Assembly: GCA_900554375.1 (NCBI GenBank)
Contig: USHK01000054.1
Coordinates: forward strand, 1-7,144
Direction: 5' to 3'
DNA: 7,144 nucleotides
Source: an uncultured Sutterella sp.
GTDB lineage: Bacteria > Pseudomonadota > Gammaproteobacteria > Burkholderiales > Burkholderiaceae_F
How positions within the stretch are numbered: the first letter of the stretch is position 1; each line of letters begins with the position of its first letter. Made by a program: the position numbers and the translations under genes. Of the stretch, positions 1 through 7,040 are shown piece after piece. The notes under the pieces were generated by a model. It did no database searches and was not told the origin of the DNA. It saw only the letters and a list, made by a program, of their open reading frames with translations.

Positions 1-49
1 ATCTACACGTAAGGAGTCGTCGGCAGCGTCAGATGTGTATAAGAGACAG
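1..49 (+). other. Illumina Nextera i5 adapter remnant (non-genomic)
   Basis: This is library-construction sequence left on the contig end, not organism DNA. Bases 1-8 (ATCTACAC) match the 3' end of the P5 flow-cell primer. Bases 9-16 (GTAAGGAG) match, from memory, the Nextera i5 index S505/N505. Bases 17-30 (TCGTCGGCAGCGTC) are the Read-1 transposase adapter, and bases 31-49 (AGATGTGTATAAGAGACAG) are the 19-bp Tn5 mosaic end. Genomic sequence starts at about base 50. Translating across the junction gives the well-known artefactual start MCIRDRS. Bases 50-213, between the adapter and the dnaJ terminator, hold no gene I can support on either strand. Confidence 0.98.
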
Positions 50-213
50 ATCCTTAACGGAAAAGAGAATAAGTTCCTGCCTGATATTCCTTCTTCTCTG
101 TGTCTCCGATGAGCCGTGGTTTAAGAACGAAACGGCTGCACTTTACCCAGAATGTTTACGCGGCGTAATCGAATTTAGTCTGCAAACCTTTTTCACAAAA
201 AATCTCAATGATG

Positions 214-253
214 AAAAAATCCCGACTTCAACGGTTAAGTCAAAATCGGGATT
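214..253 (-). terminator. Rho-independent terminator of the grpE-dnaK-dnaJ operon
   Basis: Read on the minus strand, AATCCCGA (253-246) pairs with TCGGGATT (225-218) as an 8-bp stem. The roughly 20-nt loop can partly fold further (CTT with AAG). The stem runs directly into a T tract at 219-214. The structure begins 22 nt after the dnaJ stop codon, which is the expected place for the operon's intrinsic terminator. Confidence 0.85.
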
Positions 254-275
254 GAATTACTCAGTCAGAGGCGAA

Positions 276-1436
276 TTACTTGAAGAGCTTACCGAGCTTT
301 TCGAAAAAACTTTTTCTTTCCGGCGCGTGATGATCTTTCTTGCTGTGATTGATCGACGCATCAAACTGTCTCAGGATGTCCTTCTGTTCAGTCGTCATAT
401 TTACCGGAATTTCCACAGAAGTATGTACGTACAAATCACCCTTCTCAGCATTGCGAACGCTGCGGATGCCGTGGCCTCTCAAGCGGAAAGTCTTTCCGGA
501 CTGAGTGCCCTCCGGAATGCGCAATGTGGCTTTGCCGGTTAAAGTCGGAACTTCGAGTTCACCGCCAAGCGCAGCCGTCACAAAACTCATGGGCATCTCC
601 ATGTGCAGATCCTGCCCGTCGCGCTCGAAAATGTCATGCGGCTTAATGCGAATGCGAATGTAAAGATCGCCCGCCGGTCCTCCGTTCTGTCCGGGTGAAC
701 CGCGGTCGGGGATACGCATGCGGTTGCCGTCATCCACACCGGCCGGAATCGTAATTTCGAGTTCCCTCTTCTCTTCCTGCATACCGGTTCCATGGCATTT
801 GTGGCAGGGGTGAGGAATGTACTTACCGGTACCGTGGCAGCGCGGACAAGTCTGCTGAATCTGGAAAAATCCGGCGCCCGCACGGACATAACCGCTGCCG
901 TGGCAGGTCGGGCAAGTCTCAACCTTCGTGCCCTTCTCTGCACCGGTTCCGCCGCAGGCCGTGCACTTACTCCAGGACGGAACTTTAATCTTGGTCTTGT
1001 AGCCTTCGGCTGCCTGTTCAAGAGTGATGTCAAGGTCGTAAATCAGATCTTCACCGCGGAACATCTGTTTGTTCTGTCCGCCGCTCCGGGCATGGCCGCC
1101 CCCGAAGATCTCGGAGAAAATATCGCCCATATCACCGAACTGAGAAGCATCGAAACCTCCGAAGCCCCCGAACCCGCCGGCACCGGGACCGCCGGCACCG
1201 CCATTGAACGCGGAACGGCCGTAACGGTCATAAGCTGCGCGCTTTTGTTCGTCTTTCAACACTTCATAGGCCTCGCCTACTTGTTTGAATTTCTCTTCAG
1301 CGTGCTTGTCGCCTTTATTGCGGTCAGGGTGATACTTCATCGCCATTCGGCGATAACCTTTTTTGATCTCTTCCTGAGTAGCGGTGCGGGAGACTCCCAG
1401 TACCTCGTAATAGTCAAAATCTTCTTCGTCAGCCAT
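276..1436 (-). CDS. dnaJ: Chaperone protein DnaJ (Hsp40)
   Basis: DnaJ is the cytosolic co-chaperone that delivers unfolded clients to DnaK and stimulates its ATPase. The 386-residue product has the complete type I (class A) layout. The J domain spans about residues 8-72 with the essential HPD at 36-38. A Gly/Phe-rich linker spans about 79-115. A zinc-finger domain has four CxxCxGxG repeats starting at C158, C175, C197 and C211. The C-terminal substrate-binding and dimerisation domains follow. Length is normal for the family (about 375-385). The start is fixed by the family-typical N-terminus leading into DYYEVLGV, and no other in-frame Met occurs before residue 31. The ribosome site is poor: only GAAGA directly abutting the ATG. 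The gene lies 123 nt after dnaK and is probably transcribed with it. A 5-bp hairpin with an A/T-only loop (1457-1470) lies in its leader. Confidence 0.99.
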   Translation of the reverse strand: MADEEDFDYYEVLGVSRTATQEEIKKGYRRMAMKYHPDRNKGDKHAEEKFKQVGEAYEVLKDEQKRAAYDRYGRSAFNGGAGGPGAGGFGGFGGFDASQFGDMGDIFSEIFGGGHARSGGQNKQMFRGEDLIYDLDITLEQAAEGYKTKIKVPSWSKCTACGGTGAEKGTKVETCPTCHGSGYVRAGAGFFQIQQTCPRCHGTGKYIPHPCHKCHGTGMQEEKRELEITIPAGVDDGNRMRIPDRGSPGQNGGPAGDLYIRIRIKPHDIFERDGQDLHMEMPMSFVTAALGGELEVPTLTGKATLRIPEGTQSGKTFRLRGHGIRSVRNAEKGDLYVHTSVEIPVNMTTEQKDILRQFDASINHSKKDHHAPERKSFFEKLGKLFK

Positions 1437-1495
1437 TCTTCACGGAATTCGGTTATAGGGTAAAAACCCTTAATTTTCGTCTCTTTAACTACGCC

Positions 1496-1527
1496 ATGAG
1501 GCCGCAACCTCGCGGAAGCGGCCTCAT
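1496..1527 (-). other. Perfect 10-bp inverted repeat between dnaK and dnaJ
   Basis: ATGAGGCCGC (1496-1505) and GCGGCCTCAT (1518-1527) form a perfect, GC-rich 10-bp stem with a 12-nt loop. In the dnaK-dnaJ mRNA the hairpin begins 32 nt after the dnaK stop. It has no T tract downstream on the minus strand, so it does not look like a classical terminator. An attenuator, an RNase processing or stabilising stem, or a block to 3' exonucleases that keeps DnaK in excess of DnaJ would all fit; these roles are inferred. Part of the loop (GCGG, 1512-1515) could pair alternatively with CCGC (1502-1505). Confidence 0.7.
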
Positions 1528-1559
1528 TTACGTTAGCTACAGTCTAACAAGTTTCAGAA

Positions 1560-3464
1560 TTAGACTTCTTTGAAGTCGGCATCAACGACATCGTCATCTT
1601 TCTTCTGAGACTTCGGAGCTTCCTGCTGAGCACCCGGCTGTGCCTGCTGCTGATTCAGCTTTTCGCCGATCTTCTGAGCAGCAGCCATCAGAGCGTCAGT
1701 ACGTTTTGTGATCAGATCCTTGTCTTCGCCTTTAACAGCTTCTTCAAGTTCGTTGATCGCAGTTTCGCAGGCAGCACGGTCAGCGCTGTCAACCTTTTCG
1801 CCGAGATCTCTCAGGGTCTTGCGAACCTGATGGATACTGGCTTCGGCTGTGTTACGAGCCTGAGCCAATTCAGCACGGCGACGGTCTTCTTCCTTGTTGG
1901 CTTCAGCATCGGCAACCATTCTTTCGACATCGGCGTCGCTCAAACCGGAGTTAGCCTTAATCGTGATCTGGTTTTCCTTGCCCGTAGCCTTGTCCTTAGC
2001 GGAAACATGGAGAATACCGTTAGCATCAATATCGAAAGTTACTTCGATCTGCGGCAGTCCTCTCGGAGCCGGAGCGATGCCTTCAAGGTTGAATTCACCC
2101 AGCAGTTTGTTATCCGATGCCATTTCACGTTCGCCTTGGTAAACCTTAATAGTTACGGCAGGCTGATTGTCTTCGGCAGTAGAGAACACCTGAGAGTGCT
2201 TTGTCGGAATTGTAGTGTTGCGCTTGATCATCGGAGTCATCACGCCGCCCAGGGTTTCAATACCGAGGGTAAGCGGTGTAACGTCGAGAAGCAGAACGTC
2301 GCTGCGGTCACCGGACAGAACGGCGCCCTGAATAGCAGCACCCATAGCAACTGCTTCATCCGGGTTCACGTCCTTACGCGGTTCCTTCTTGAAGAATTCC
2401 TTAACAGCTTCCTGAACAGCCGGCATACGTGTCTGGCCGCCGACGAGGATCACGTCGGAAATGTCTTCAACCGTAGCGTTAGCATCCTTCAAAGCCTTGC
2501 GGCAAGGTTCGATCGTTCTTTCGATAAGGTCTTCGCAGAGGCTTTCGAGCTTAGAACGTGTCAGAGTGATATTCAGATGTTTCGGACCTGTTGCATCAGC
2601 AGTGATGTAAGGCAGGTTGATTTCTGTTTCCTGACGGCTGGACAGTTCGATCTTGGCCTTTTCAGCGGCATCTTTCAAACGCTGGAGGGCCAAAACGTCC
2701 TGGCTCAGGTCAATACCTGTGTCCTTCTTGAATTCCTTGATGACGTAGTCAACGATTCTCTGGTCAAAGTCTTCGCCGCCGAGGAATGTATCGCCGTTGG
2801 TGGAGAGAACTTCGAACTGCTTTTCACCGTCAACATCGGCTAAGTCGATGATGGAGATATCGAATGTGCCGCCGCCCAAGTCATAAACAGCGATCTTGCG
2901 GTCACCCTTACCGCCTTTATCAAGACCGAAAGCCAAAGCAGCAGCTGTCGGTTCGTTAATGATACGGCGGACGTCCAAGCCGGCGATCTTACCGGCGTCC
3001 TTAGTAGCCTGACGCTGAGAGTCATTGAAGTAGGCCGGAACTGTAATAACAGCTTCTTTGACTTCTTCGCCGAGATAATCTTCAGCAGTCTTCTTCATCT
3101 TACGAAGAATTTCAGCAGAAACCTGCTGAGGAGCCAGATCCTTGTCGCCGAGAACCTGTACCCAGGCGTCACCGTTAGGAGCCTTGATAATCTTGTAAGG
3201 CATCAGTTTGATGTCTTTCTGAACTTCCTTATCGTCATAACGACGACCGATCAAACGCTTGATCGCGAAAAGTGTGTTGGCAGGATTCGTAACAGCCTGA
3301 CGTTTTGCAGGAGCGCCGACAAGCACTTCTTTTTCAAGATATGCAACGACGGAAGGTGTGGTGCGGGCACCTTCGCTGTTCTCGATAACACGAACCTTGT
3401 CACCTTCAACAACCGCAACTGCGGAGTTTGTTGTACCAAGGTCAATACCAATAATTTTTGCCAT
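1560..3464 (-). CDS. dnaK: Chaperone protein DnaK (Hsp70)
   Basis: DnaK is the ATP-dependent Hsp70 chaperone of the cytosol. It binds exposed hydrophobic peptides in folding, refolding and sigma-32 turnover, and cycles with DnaJ and GrpE. The 634-residue product is full length. The nucleotide-binding domain (about 1-385) shows phosphate loop 1 [10 protein letters not shown] (5-14), the [10 protein letters not shown] signature (142-151), DLGGGTFD (195-202, with T200 at the usual autophosphorylation position) and [11 protein letters not shown] (338-348). The interdomain linker VLLLDVTP is at 390-397. A beta-sandwich substrate domain and a helical lid follow. The Gln/Pro/Ala-rich tail ends in [12 protein letters not shown], a slight variant of the proteobacterial terminus. 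The start is supported by GAGGA at 3474-3478, 9 nt from the ATG. The gene lies 81 nt after grpE, with a small hairpin (3486-3500) just ahead of the ribosome site. No anomalies were seen. Confidence 0.99.
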   Translation of the reverse strand: MAKIIGIDLGTTNSAVAVVEGDKVRVIENSEGARTTPSVVAYLEKEVLVGAPAKRQAVTNPANTLFAIKRLIGRRYDDKEVQKDIKLMPYKIIKAPNGDAWVQVLGDKDLAPQQVSAEILRKMKKTAEDYLGEEVKEAVITVPAYFNDSQRQATKDAGKIAGLDVRRIINEPTAAALAFGLDKGGKGDRKIAVYDLGGGTFDISIIDLADVDGEKQFEVLSTNGDTFLGGEDFDQRIVDYVIKEFKKDTGIDLSQDVLALQRLKDAAEKAKIELSSRQETEINLPYITADATGPKHLNITLTRSKLESLCEDLIERTIEPCRKALKDANATVEDISDVILVGGQTRMPAVQEAVKEFFKKEPRKDVNPDEAVAMGAAIQGAVLSGDRSDVLLLDVTPLTLGIETLGGVMTPMIKRNTTIPTKHSQVFSTAEDNQPAVTIKVYQGEREMASDNKLLGEFNLEGIAPAPRGLPQIEVTFDIDANGILHVSAKDKATGKENQITIKANSGLSDADVERMVADAEANKEEDRRRAELAQARNTAEASIHQVRKTLRDLGEKVDSADRAACETAINELEEAVKGEDKDLITKRTDALMAAAQKIGEKLNQQQAQPGAQQEAPKSQKKDDDVVDADFKEV

Positions 3465-3545
3465 TTTTGAATTTCCTCACTTGCCGGCAGAAGGGCTGCC
3501 TGCTGTTAAGTTTCTATATTGAGTCGTTTCCTGAAAAAACAAGTC

Positions 3546-4091
3546 TTATTGCGCGACTGCCACCATTGCCGGACGAAGGACTCGATCGGCAATTTTCCAT
3601 CCGCGCTGAAACACTGTTGCGACGCAGCCCGGCTGGACTGCAGGATCTTTCACCATGGTTATCGCTTGCATTGTGTTGGGATCAAATTTGAGACCCACAG
3701 GGTTTTCACACTTCATCCCGTTATGCTCGAGTGCACTCAGCAGCTGACGGTAGGTAATCTCAAGGCCTTCTTTTAGGGGCCCCTTTTCATTTGCGGACGC
3801 TTCAAGCGCCTTTTCCATACTGTCTACGACCGGCAGCATGGATTCTGCAAATTTTTCAATGCCGAATTTACGGGCTTTAGCAACGTCTTCAGAGGCGCGG
3901 CGACGGGTATTGTCTGCTTCGGCAACTGCTCTGACATAAAGGTCGTAGTTTTCCGCGGCCTTGGCCTGAGCTTTCGCTAATTCGGCAGATAAATCTAAGT
4001 CCGGAAGTTCCGGAGCTTCTGCCGGAGCCTGCTGGGCTGCTTCGTCCTGAGGTGGGACGCCCTGTCCGTTCTTTAATTCGTTATCTTGCAT
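3546..4091 (-). CDS. grpE: Nucleotide exchange factor GrpE
   Basis: GrpE is the homodimeric co-chaperone that releases ADP from DnaK and so resets the chaperone cycle; in E. coli it also acts as a thermosensor. The 181-residue product fits the family. It has a variable acidic, Gln/Pro-rich N-terminus (about 1-35), a long charged helix for the dimer coiled coil (about 36-90, including the RAVAEADNTRRRA stretch), and the C-terminal beta domain that contacts DnaK. The last part carries the GrpE signature region (about 137-179), including FDPNTMQAI and RVLRPAMV. The start is supported by a good GAGGA (4098-4102) 6 nt upstream of the ATG. It is the first gene after the sigma-32 promoter, with a leader of roughly 55 nt, and is followed by dnaK after 81 nt. 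It is therefore the likely first cistron of the heat-shock operon. Confidence 0.98.
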   Translation of the reverse strand: MQDNELKNGQGVPPQDEAAQQAPAEAPELPDLDLSAELAKAQAKAAENYDLYVRAVAEADNTRRRASEDVAKARKFGIEKFAESMLPVVDSMEKALEASANEKGPLKEGLEITYRQLLSALEHNGMKCENPVGLKFDPNTMQAITMVKDPAVQPGCVATVFQRGWKIADRVLRPAMVAVAQ

Positions 4092-4152
4092 TAACTGTCC
4101 TCAAGTTTTTTTCAGAAATCGGGGTCCGATCTAACGAACCCTTTAATGGTTG

Positions 4153-4180
4153 ATATGGGGTCGCCCGATCCTTTTTCAAC
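4153..4180 (-). promoter_or_regulatory. Sigma-32 (RpoH) heat-shock promoter of grpE-dnaK-dnaJ
   Basis: On the minus strand the -35 element is GTTGAAA (4180-4174; sigma-32 consensus CTTGAAA). A 13-nt spacer follows, then the -10 element CCCCATAT (4160-4153; consensus CCCCATNT, all defined positions match). Only one base departs from the E. coli consensus across both elements. Transcription should start near 4146, giving a roughly 55-nt leader before grpE. The leader holds a small inverted repeat, ATCGG-3 nt-CCGAT (4118-4130). Confidence 0.85.
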
Positions 4181-4205
4181 CTTCGATGAATAACATTATG
4201 AGAAC

Positions 4206-4225
4206 ACCTCTCAGCTTCAAGAGGT
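4206..4225. repeat. 6-bp inverted repeat upstream of the sigma-32 promoter
   Basis: ACCTCT (4206-4211) and AGAGGT (4220-4225) are perfect inverted arms around an 8-nt centre. The repeat lies 25 bp upstream of the -35 element of the grpE promoter. It could be a regulator operator or a small RNA stem. It does not resemble CIRCE, the HrcA operator. A chance origin is possible. Confidence 0.35.
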
Positions 4226-4284
4226 AACGTCACCCGAATTAAGCAAATCAGGAAGTGAATTTATGTAGCAAATTAAATGACCTA

Positions 4285-4300
4285 GCGGGAAAATACCCGC
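4285..4300 (-). terminator. Possible weak terminator after hemH
   Basis: GCGGG and CCCGC form a perfect 5-bp GC stem around a 6-nt A/T-only loop, 64 nt past the hemH stop. On the minus strand it is followed only by an interrupted T-rich stretch (TAGGTCATTTAATTTG), so termination would be inefficient if it occurs. A second hairpin, AAGGG-4 nt-CCCTT (4318-4331), lies between it and hemH and has no T tract. These are the only candidates for separating hemH transcription from the heat-shock operon. Confidence 0.35.
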
Positions 4301-4364
4301 CTATTGCTTGAAATGTAAAGGGTTTTCCCTTATTCGCTTTGATCAAACGAAAAAGGTAACAAAT

Positions 4365-5372
4365 TTATTCCGGCCAATGAAGCAGCTCTTCTTGGACAAT
4401 CTTCTCAACGAGGGAGACGGATGCCTCTGAATCGTTCAAACAAGGTATGTAATGGAAGACTTTGCCTCCGGCTTCAAGCCAAGTCTCCTTGAGTTCCAGA
4501 CCGATCTCTTCAATCGTTTCCAAGCAGTCGGTATGAAATCCCGGACAGATCACGTCTAGCCGTTCCACGCCTTCTCGAGCTAACTGACGGGCCGTCTCAT
4601 CAGTATAAGGTTTGAGCCATTCTTCCTTGCCGAAGCGGGATTGGTAGGAAAGCACAACTTTGGAGGGATCGACGCCGAGCTCTTGGATCAGCAGGTCGGT
4701 TGTCTCGCGAACTTGTTTCGGATAGGGATCGCCTGTCTGACAGTAGCGAACGGGCATACCATGGAAAGAAAGCATTAAACGACCTTTCTCGCCCAAGGGT
4801 CCGCTTTTTTCCCAATGAGCCCGGACAAGATCGGCGAGAGCCTTGATATAGAAAGGATGGCGGTGATAATCGCGGATGAAGCGTACTTTAGGATGACTTT
4901 TCATCTGCAGCAGAGCCGCGGACAAGGCATCTGAAACGGACGCCGTAGTCGAAGAGGAATACTGCGGGTAAAGCGGGAGAATCAACACGCGATCAAAGCC
5001 GTACTCATTGTGAATCGTTTTAAAGACGCTCACCTGAGAGGGACTTCCGTAGCGCATGCCGACAAAGACTTCGGCAGCCGGAGCCTTTTCCTGCAGCCGC
5101 TGACGCAGCTTATCTGCGATCCGCTCCGTATAAACCTTGAGCGGGGCGCCCTCTTTCATCCAAACCTGTGCATAGCGCGCCGCGGACTTCGGGCTGCGCC
5201 GAGGCAGGATGACCAAATTCAAAAGCACCTGCCAAAAAATCGGATTCAAATCAACAACGCGCCGATCGGAAAGAAACTCCCGCAAATAAGGTTTGAGCGC
5301 CGAAGGGGTCGGTTCATCAGGGGAACCGAGGTTAATCAGGAGGACGGCAGTCTTCGGGCTCTTTTCTGTCAT
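4365..5372 (-). CDS. hemH: Ferrochelatase
   Basis: HemH inserts Fe2+ into protoporphyrin IX, the last step of protoheme synthesis; it is cytosolic or peripherally membrane-bound. The 335-residue length is typical of Gram-negative ferrochelatases. Recognisable motifs in order are LLINLGSPDEP (11-21), the porphyrin-contacting LPLYPQYSSSTTAS (132-145), LSFHGMP (201-207) with the metal-site histidine H204, and CPGFHTDCLETIEEI (276-290) with the conserved acidic residue E285. The start is supported by the family-typical N-terminus. The ribosome site is weak and would lie inside the end of the upstream VUT gene, which stops 6 nt before the ATG, so translational coupling is likely. In betaproteobacteria hemH commonly lies near the grpE-dnaK-dnaJ cluster, as here. 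No usual residue is missing. Confidence 0.97.
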   Translation of the reverse strand: MTEKSPKTAVLLINLGSPDEPTPSALKPYLREFLSDRRVVDLNPIFWQVLLNLVILPRRSPKSAARYAQVWMKEGAPLKVYTERIADKLRQRLQEKAPAAEVFVGMRYGSPSQVSVFKTIHNEYGFDRVLILPLYPQYSSSTTASVSDALSAALLQMKSHPKVRFIRDYHRHPFYIKALADLVRAHWEKSGPLGEKGRLMLSFHGMPVRYCQTGDPYPKQVRETTDLLIQELGVDPSKVVLSYQSRFGKEEWLKPYTDETARQLAREGVERLDVICPGFHTDCLETIEEIGLELKETWLEAGGKVFHYIPCLNDSEASVSLVEKIVQEELLHWPE

Positions 5373-5378
5373 AACGTC

Positions 5379-5954
5379 TTAACGGGAAAGGATTTCTTCT
5401 TGCGCCGCTTTTGCGCGGCGGTTATGAAGATAACCGATAAGCAGAGCTACAGCAAGAGACATCCAGAACTTACCCAGGACTTGACCAAAGATGAACTCAA
5501 TAGAACCGAAGGCCAAGGAAAGGAAGATAGCGCTGTCAACCATGGAGCCGACTAAGCCGCTCGCCATAATGGCCCAGGCCGGCCACTTTTTGCGCATCGG
5601 TGTGTAAACCACAAGATCGGCCAGTTCGGAGAAGAAGAATGCCATCACGGAAGCCAATACGAGCGAAGGCTCGGAGAACAATGCAGAAAGCGCCGCGCCG
5701 ATGATGATGGCATACAGGGACCAACGAACACCGAGCTTGGCTTGGAGGCCGTCACGAAGTACTAAAGCAACGCCGGCCATGAGCACGCCGCTCGGTGCCA
5801 TGACGCCGGGCCATACCGGAATCAAACAAGGACCGTCAGCGGTACAAACCGTACCGACGTTCATGACAACCCAGTTCATCGCCGGGATAGTCAGAATAAA
5901 GAGGAGAAAATAGATGATTCCGACTGAATAGTCTTTCGTACTTCTTAAAGGCAT
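5379..5954 (-). CDS. VUT-family integral membrane transporter (putative queuosine-precursor transporter)
   Basis: The 191-residue hydrophobic protein resembles the VUT/YhhQ family (Pfam Vut_1), whose E. coli member YhhQ imports the queuosine precursors preQ0 and preQ1. Six membrane segments are visible at about residues 11-31, 50-67, 79-95, 97-115, 126-147 and 152-176. Family-like motifs are APSGVLMAGVALVLRD (53-68), FFFSELADLVVYTPMRKKW (106-124) and VGSMVDSAIFLSLAFGS (135-151). I chose the ATG at 5954 because GGAG lies 5 nt upstream and the first membrane segment begins soon after. An in-frame ATG at 6086 would add a polar, atypical 44 residues overlapping yheT and is rejected. It is followed after 6 nt by hemH, suggesting one transcript. 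The substrate is not proven by sequence: a preQ0/preQ1 role is inferred from the family, and another small molecule is possible. Confidence 0.85.
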   Translation of the reverse strand: MPLRSTKDYSVGIIYFLLFILTIPAMNWVVMNVGTVCTADGPCLIPVWPGVMAPSGVLMAGVALVLRDGLQAKLGVRWSLYAIIIGAALSALFSEPSLVLASVMAFFFSELADLVVYTPMRKKWPAWAIMASGLVGSMVDSAIFLSLAFGSIEFIFGQVLGKFWMSLAVALLIGYLHNRRAKAAQEEILSR

Positions 5955-6001
5955 TTCGACTCCGTTTCCGGCTGCACATACCGGGGGAAAATTAGATACA
6001 T

Positions 6002-6979
6002 TCAGCGGCCGCAGAAACAGAAATCGAAGGTGCGTGTCGGCAGAAATCCGAGGCTTCCTTCGTTCGGTTTGCGGGGGAACCCGCAATGGCCGCCCTCAGC
6101 GGGATATTCTAACGTTACAAAACTGGAAACTTGCTGATTCTTCGGTAAAACTTCGTATCCCACAATCGGATCGTTCATTGAATTTAATACGAGAGTGGGC
6201 AGCCGAATTCCTCCTAAGTGCGGCAAACTCGAGCACTTTGTCCAGTAGTCCATGCAGTCTTTATAACCAAAAATCGGTGCCGTAAATAGGTCATCAAATT
6301 GCCAGAGCCAACGGATTCTTTTGAGTTTTTCAATGTCCAAAACTCCCGGAAAACGCTTTGCTTTTTCAATCGCCTTCTTTTTCATCGTCGAAATGAAATT
6401 CAGATCGTAAATCCGACTGAATCCCTTACTGATGACCTTGCTCGAACCTACTAAATCCAGCGGAGCACATACTGCAACGATGCCTGAAACCAGTTTTGCA
6501 GCGTCCTCTCCGCGGGTACCGGCCCAAAAGAGGAGATTATTGGCGCCCAGCGAAACGCCCATGGCGTAGATCGGCGCGTCGGGAAAGAGCTTGCGCAGCC
6601 GCACAAACTCCCAATCCAACTCTGTTGCATCTGCCGCGTTGTATGCCCGAAGTTTCTTGTTGTTGATACCCCCGCAGCCGCGATAATGAATCACAACACC
6701 CCTCACCCCTTCTTCTCCACAGCGCGCCATCAGGGCTCGAGCATAATGGCTGTTGGAAGAGCCTTCCAATCCGTGGAAATGAACCATGATCGGCGTTTTA
6801 GGATCGATCGGTTCAGGTGTCGACCAATCCACCGCGATAATGTCGTCATCCGGCGTATCCCAGATTTCCCTTCGATAGATGACCTTAGCCTTCGGAAAAA
6901 GCTCGGCAGGCACAATTGTTTGCAGGTTTCCCCCGGGCAGCCACCCGGGCGCACGATATTCGGATGTAATTAGGCTCAT
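6002..6979 (-). CDS. YheT-family alpha/beta-fold hydrolase
   Basis: This is a putative cytosolic esterase-like enzyme of the YheT family (COG0429); the physiological substrate of the family is poorly defined. The 325-residue product begins with the family's APGWLPGGNLQTI (10-22). The oxyanion region is HFHGLEGSSNSHYARAL (67-83). The nucleophile elbow GVSLGAN (141-147) gives S143 as nucleophile, with D270 (in SMNDPIV) and H298 (in GGHCGF) as the likely acid and base. The region from FDDLFTAPIFGY (228-239) is also typical. Length is slightly short of E. coli YheT (about 340) but the fold looks complete. The start is fixed by the conserved N-terminal motif; no clear Shine-Dalgarno precedes it. 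The gene ends 47 nt before the VUT gene and is probably co-transcribed with it and hemH. Confidence 0.93.
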   Translation of the reverse strand: MSLITSEYRAPGWLPGGNLQTIVPAELFPKAKVIYRREIWDTPDDDIIAVDWSTPEPIDPKTPIMVHFHGLEGSSNSHYARALMARCGEEGVRGVVIHYRGCGGINNKKLRAYNAADATELDWEFVRLRKLFPDAPIYAMGVSLGANNLLFWAGTRGEDAAKLVSGIVAVCAPLDLVGSSKVISKGFSRIYDLNFISTMKKKAIEKAKRFPGVLDIEKLKRIRWLWQFDDLFTAPIFGYKDCMDYWTKCSSLPHLGGIRLPTLVLNSMNDPIVGYEVLPKNQQVSSFVTLEYPAEGGHCGFPRKPNEGSLGFLPTRTFDFCFCGR

Positions 6980-7040
6980 AGGCGTGACAGAACAATAACC
7001 GTTCTAGCTTAGGGCCGTTTTAGGCTCCAATTTTTTCTGC

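Noticed and set aside
31..49. Tn5 mosaic end as evidence of a mobile element
   Set aside because: It is embedded in exact Nextera adapter order with P5 and index sequence; no transposase or partner end is present.
33..542. 169-codon plus-strand open frame beginning MCIRDRS
   Set aside because: Its start lies in the Tn5 mosaic end of the adapter, and it runs antisense through the dnaJ terminator and the 3' part of dnaJ. It is an artefact.
792..1463. 223-codon plus-strand open frame antisense to dnaJ
   Set aside because: It is a shadow of the dnaJ zinc-finger and Gly-rich coding sequence, with no recognisable domain or ribosome site.
1830..2843. 337-codon plus-strand open frame antisense to dnaK
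   Set aside because: It is a codon-bias shadow of dnaK: composition is unlike a real protein, no family is recognised, and dnaK is unambiguous on the other strand.
3513..3542. Sigma-70-like promoter (TTGTTT, 18 nt, TATAGA) before dnaK
   Set aside because: Only four of six matches in each hexamer and a long spacer; dnaK is adequately explained by read-through from the grpE promoter.
4193..4220. Sigma-70-like promoter (TTGAAG, 16 nt, TAATGT) upstream of grpE
   Set aside because: The -10 matches only three of six positions, and the sigma-32 promoter nearby is far stronger.
4092..4364. CIRCE element (HrcA operator) upstream of grpE
   Set aside because: No 9-bp TTAGCACTC/GAGTGCTAA-type repeat is present; the visible inverted repeats differ in sequence and spacing.
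5955..6086. Upstream ATG extending the VUT protein by 44 residues
   Set aside because: The extension is polar, overlaps the yheT coding end and has no family counterpart; the ATG at 5954 has GGAG at good spacing.
6002..6100. Possible frameshift at the C-terminus of the YheT-like protein
   Set aside because: The Cys/Phe-rich end looked odd, but the stretch after GGHCGF still follows the usual family pattern (GFP, then LP-R and aromatic residues), and length is normal.
6980..7040. Terminator or promoter between the right-edge fragment and yheT
   Set aside because: Only 3-4 bp complementarity around GCC-TAAAAC-GGC and no convincing -10/-35 pair could be found.
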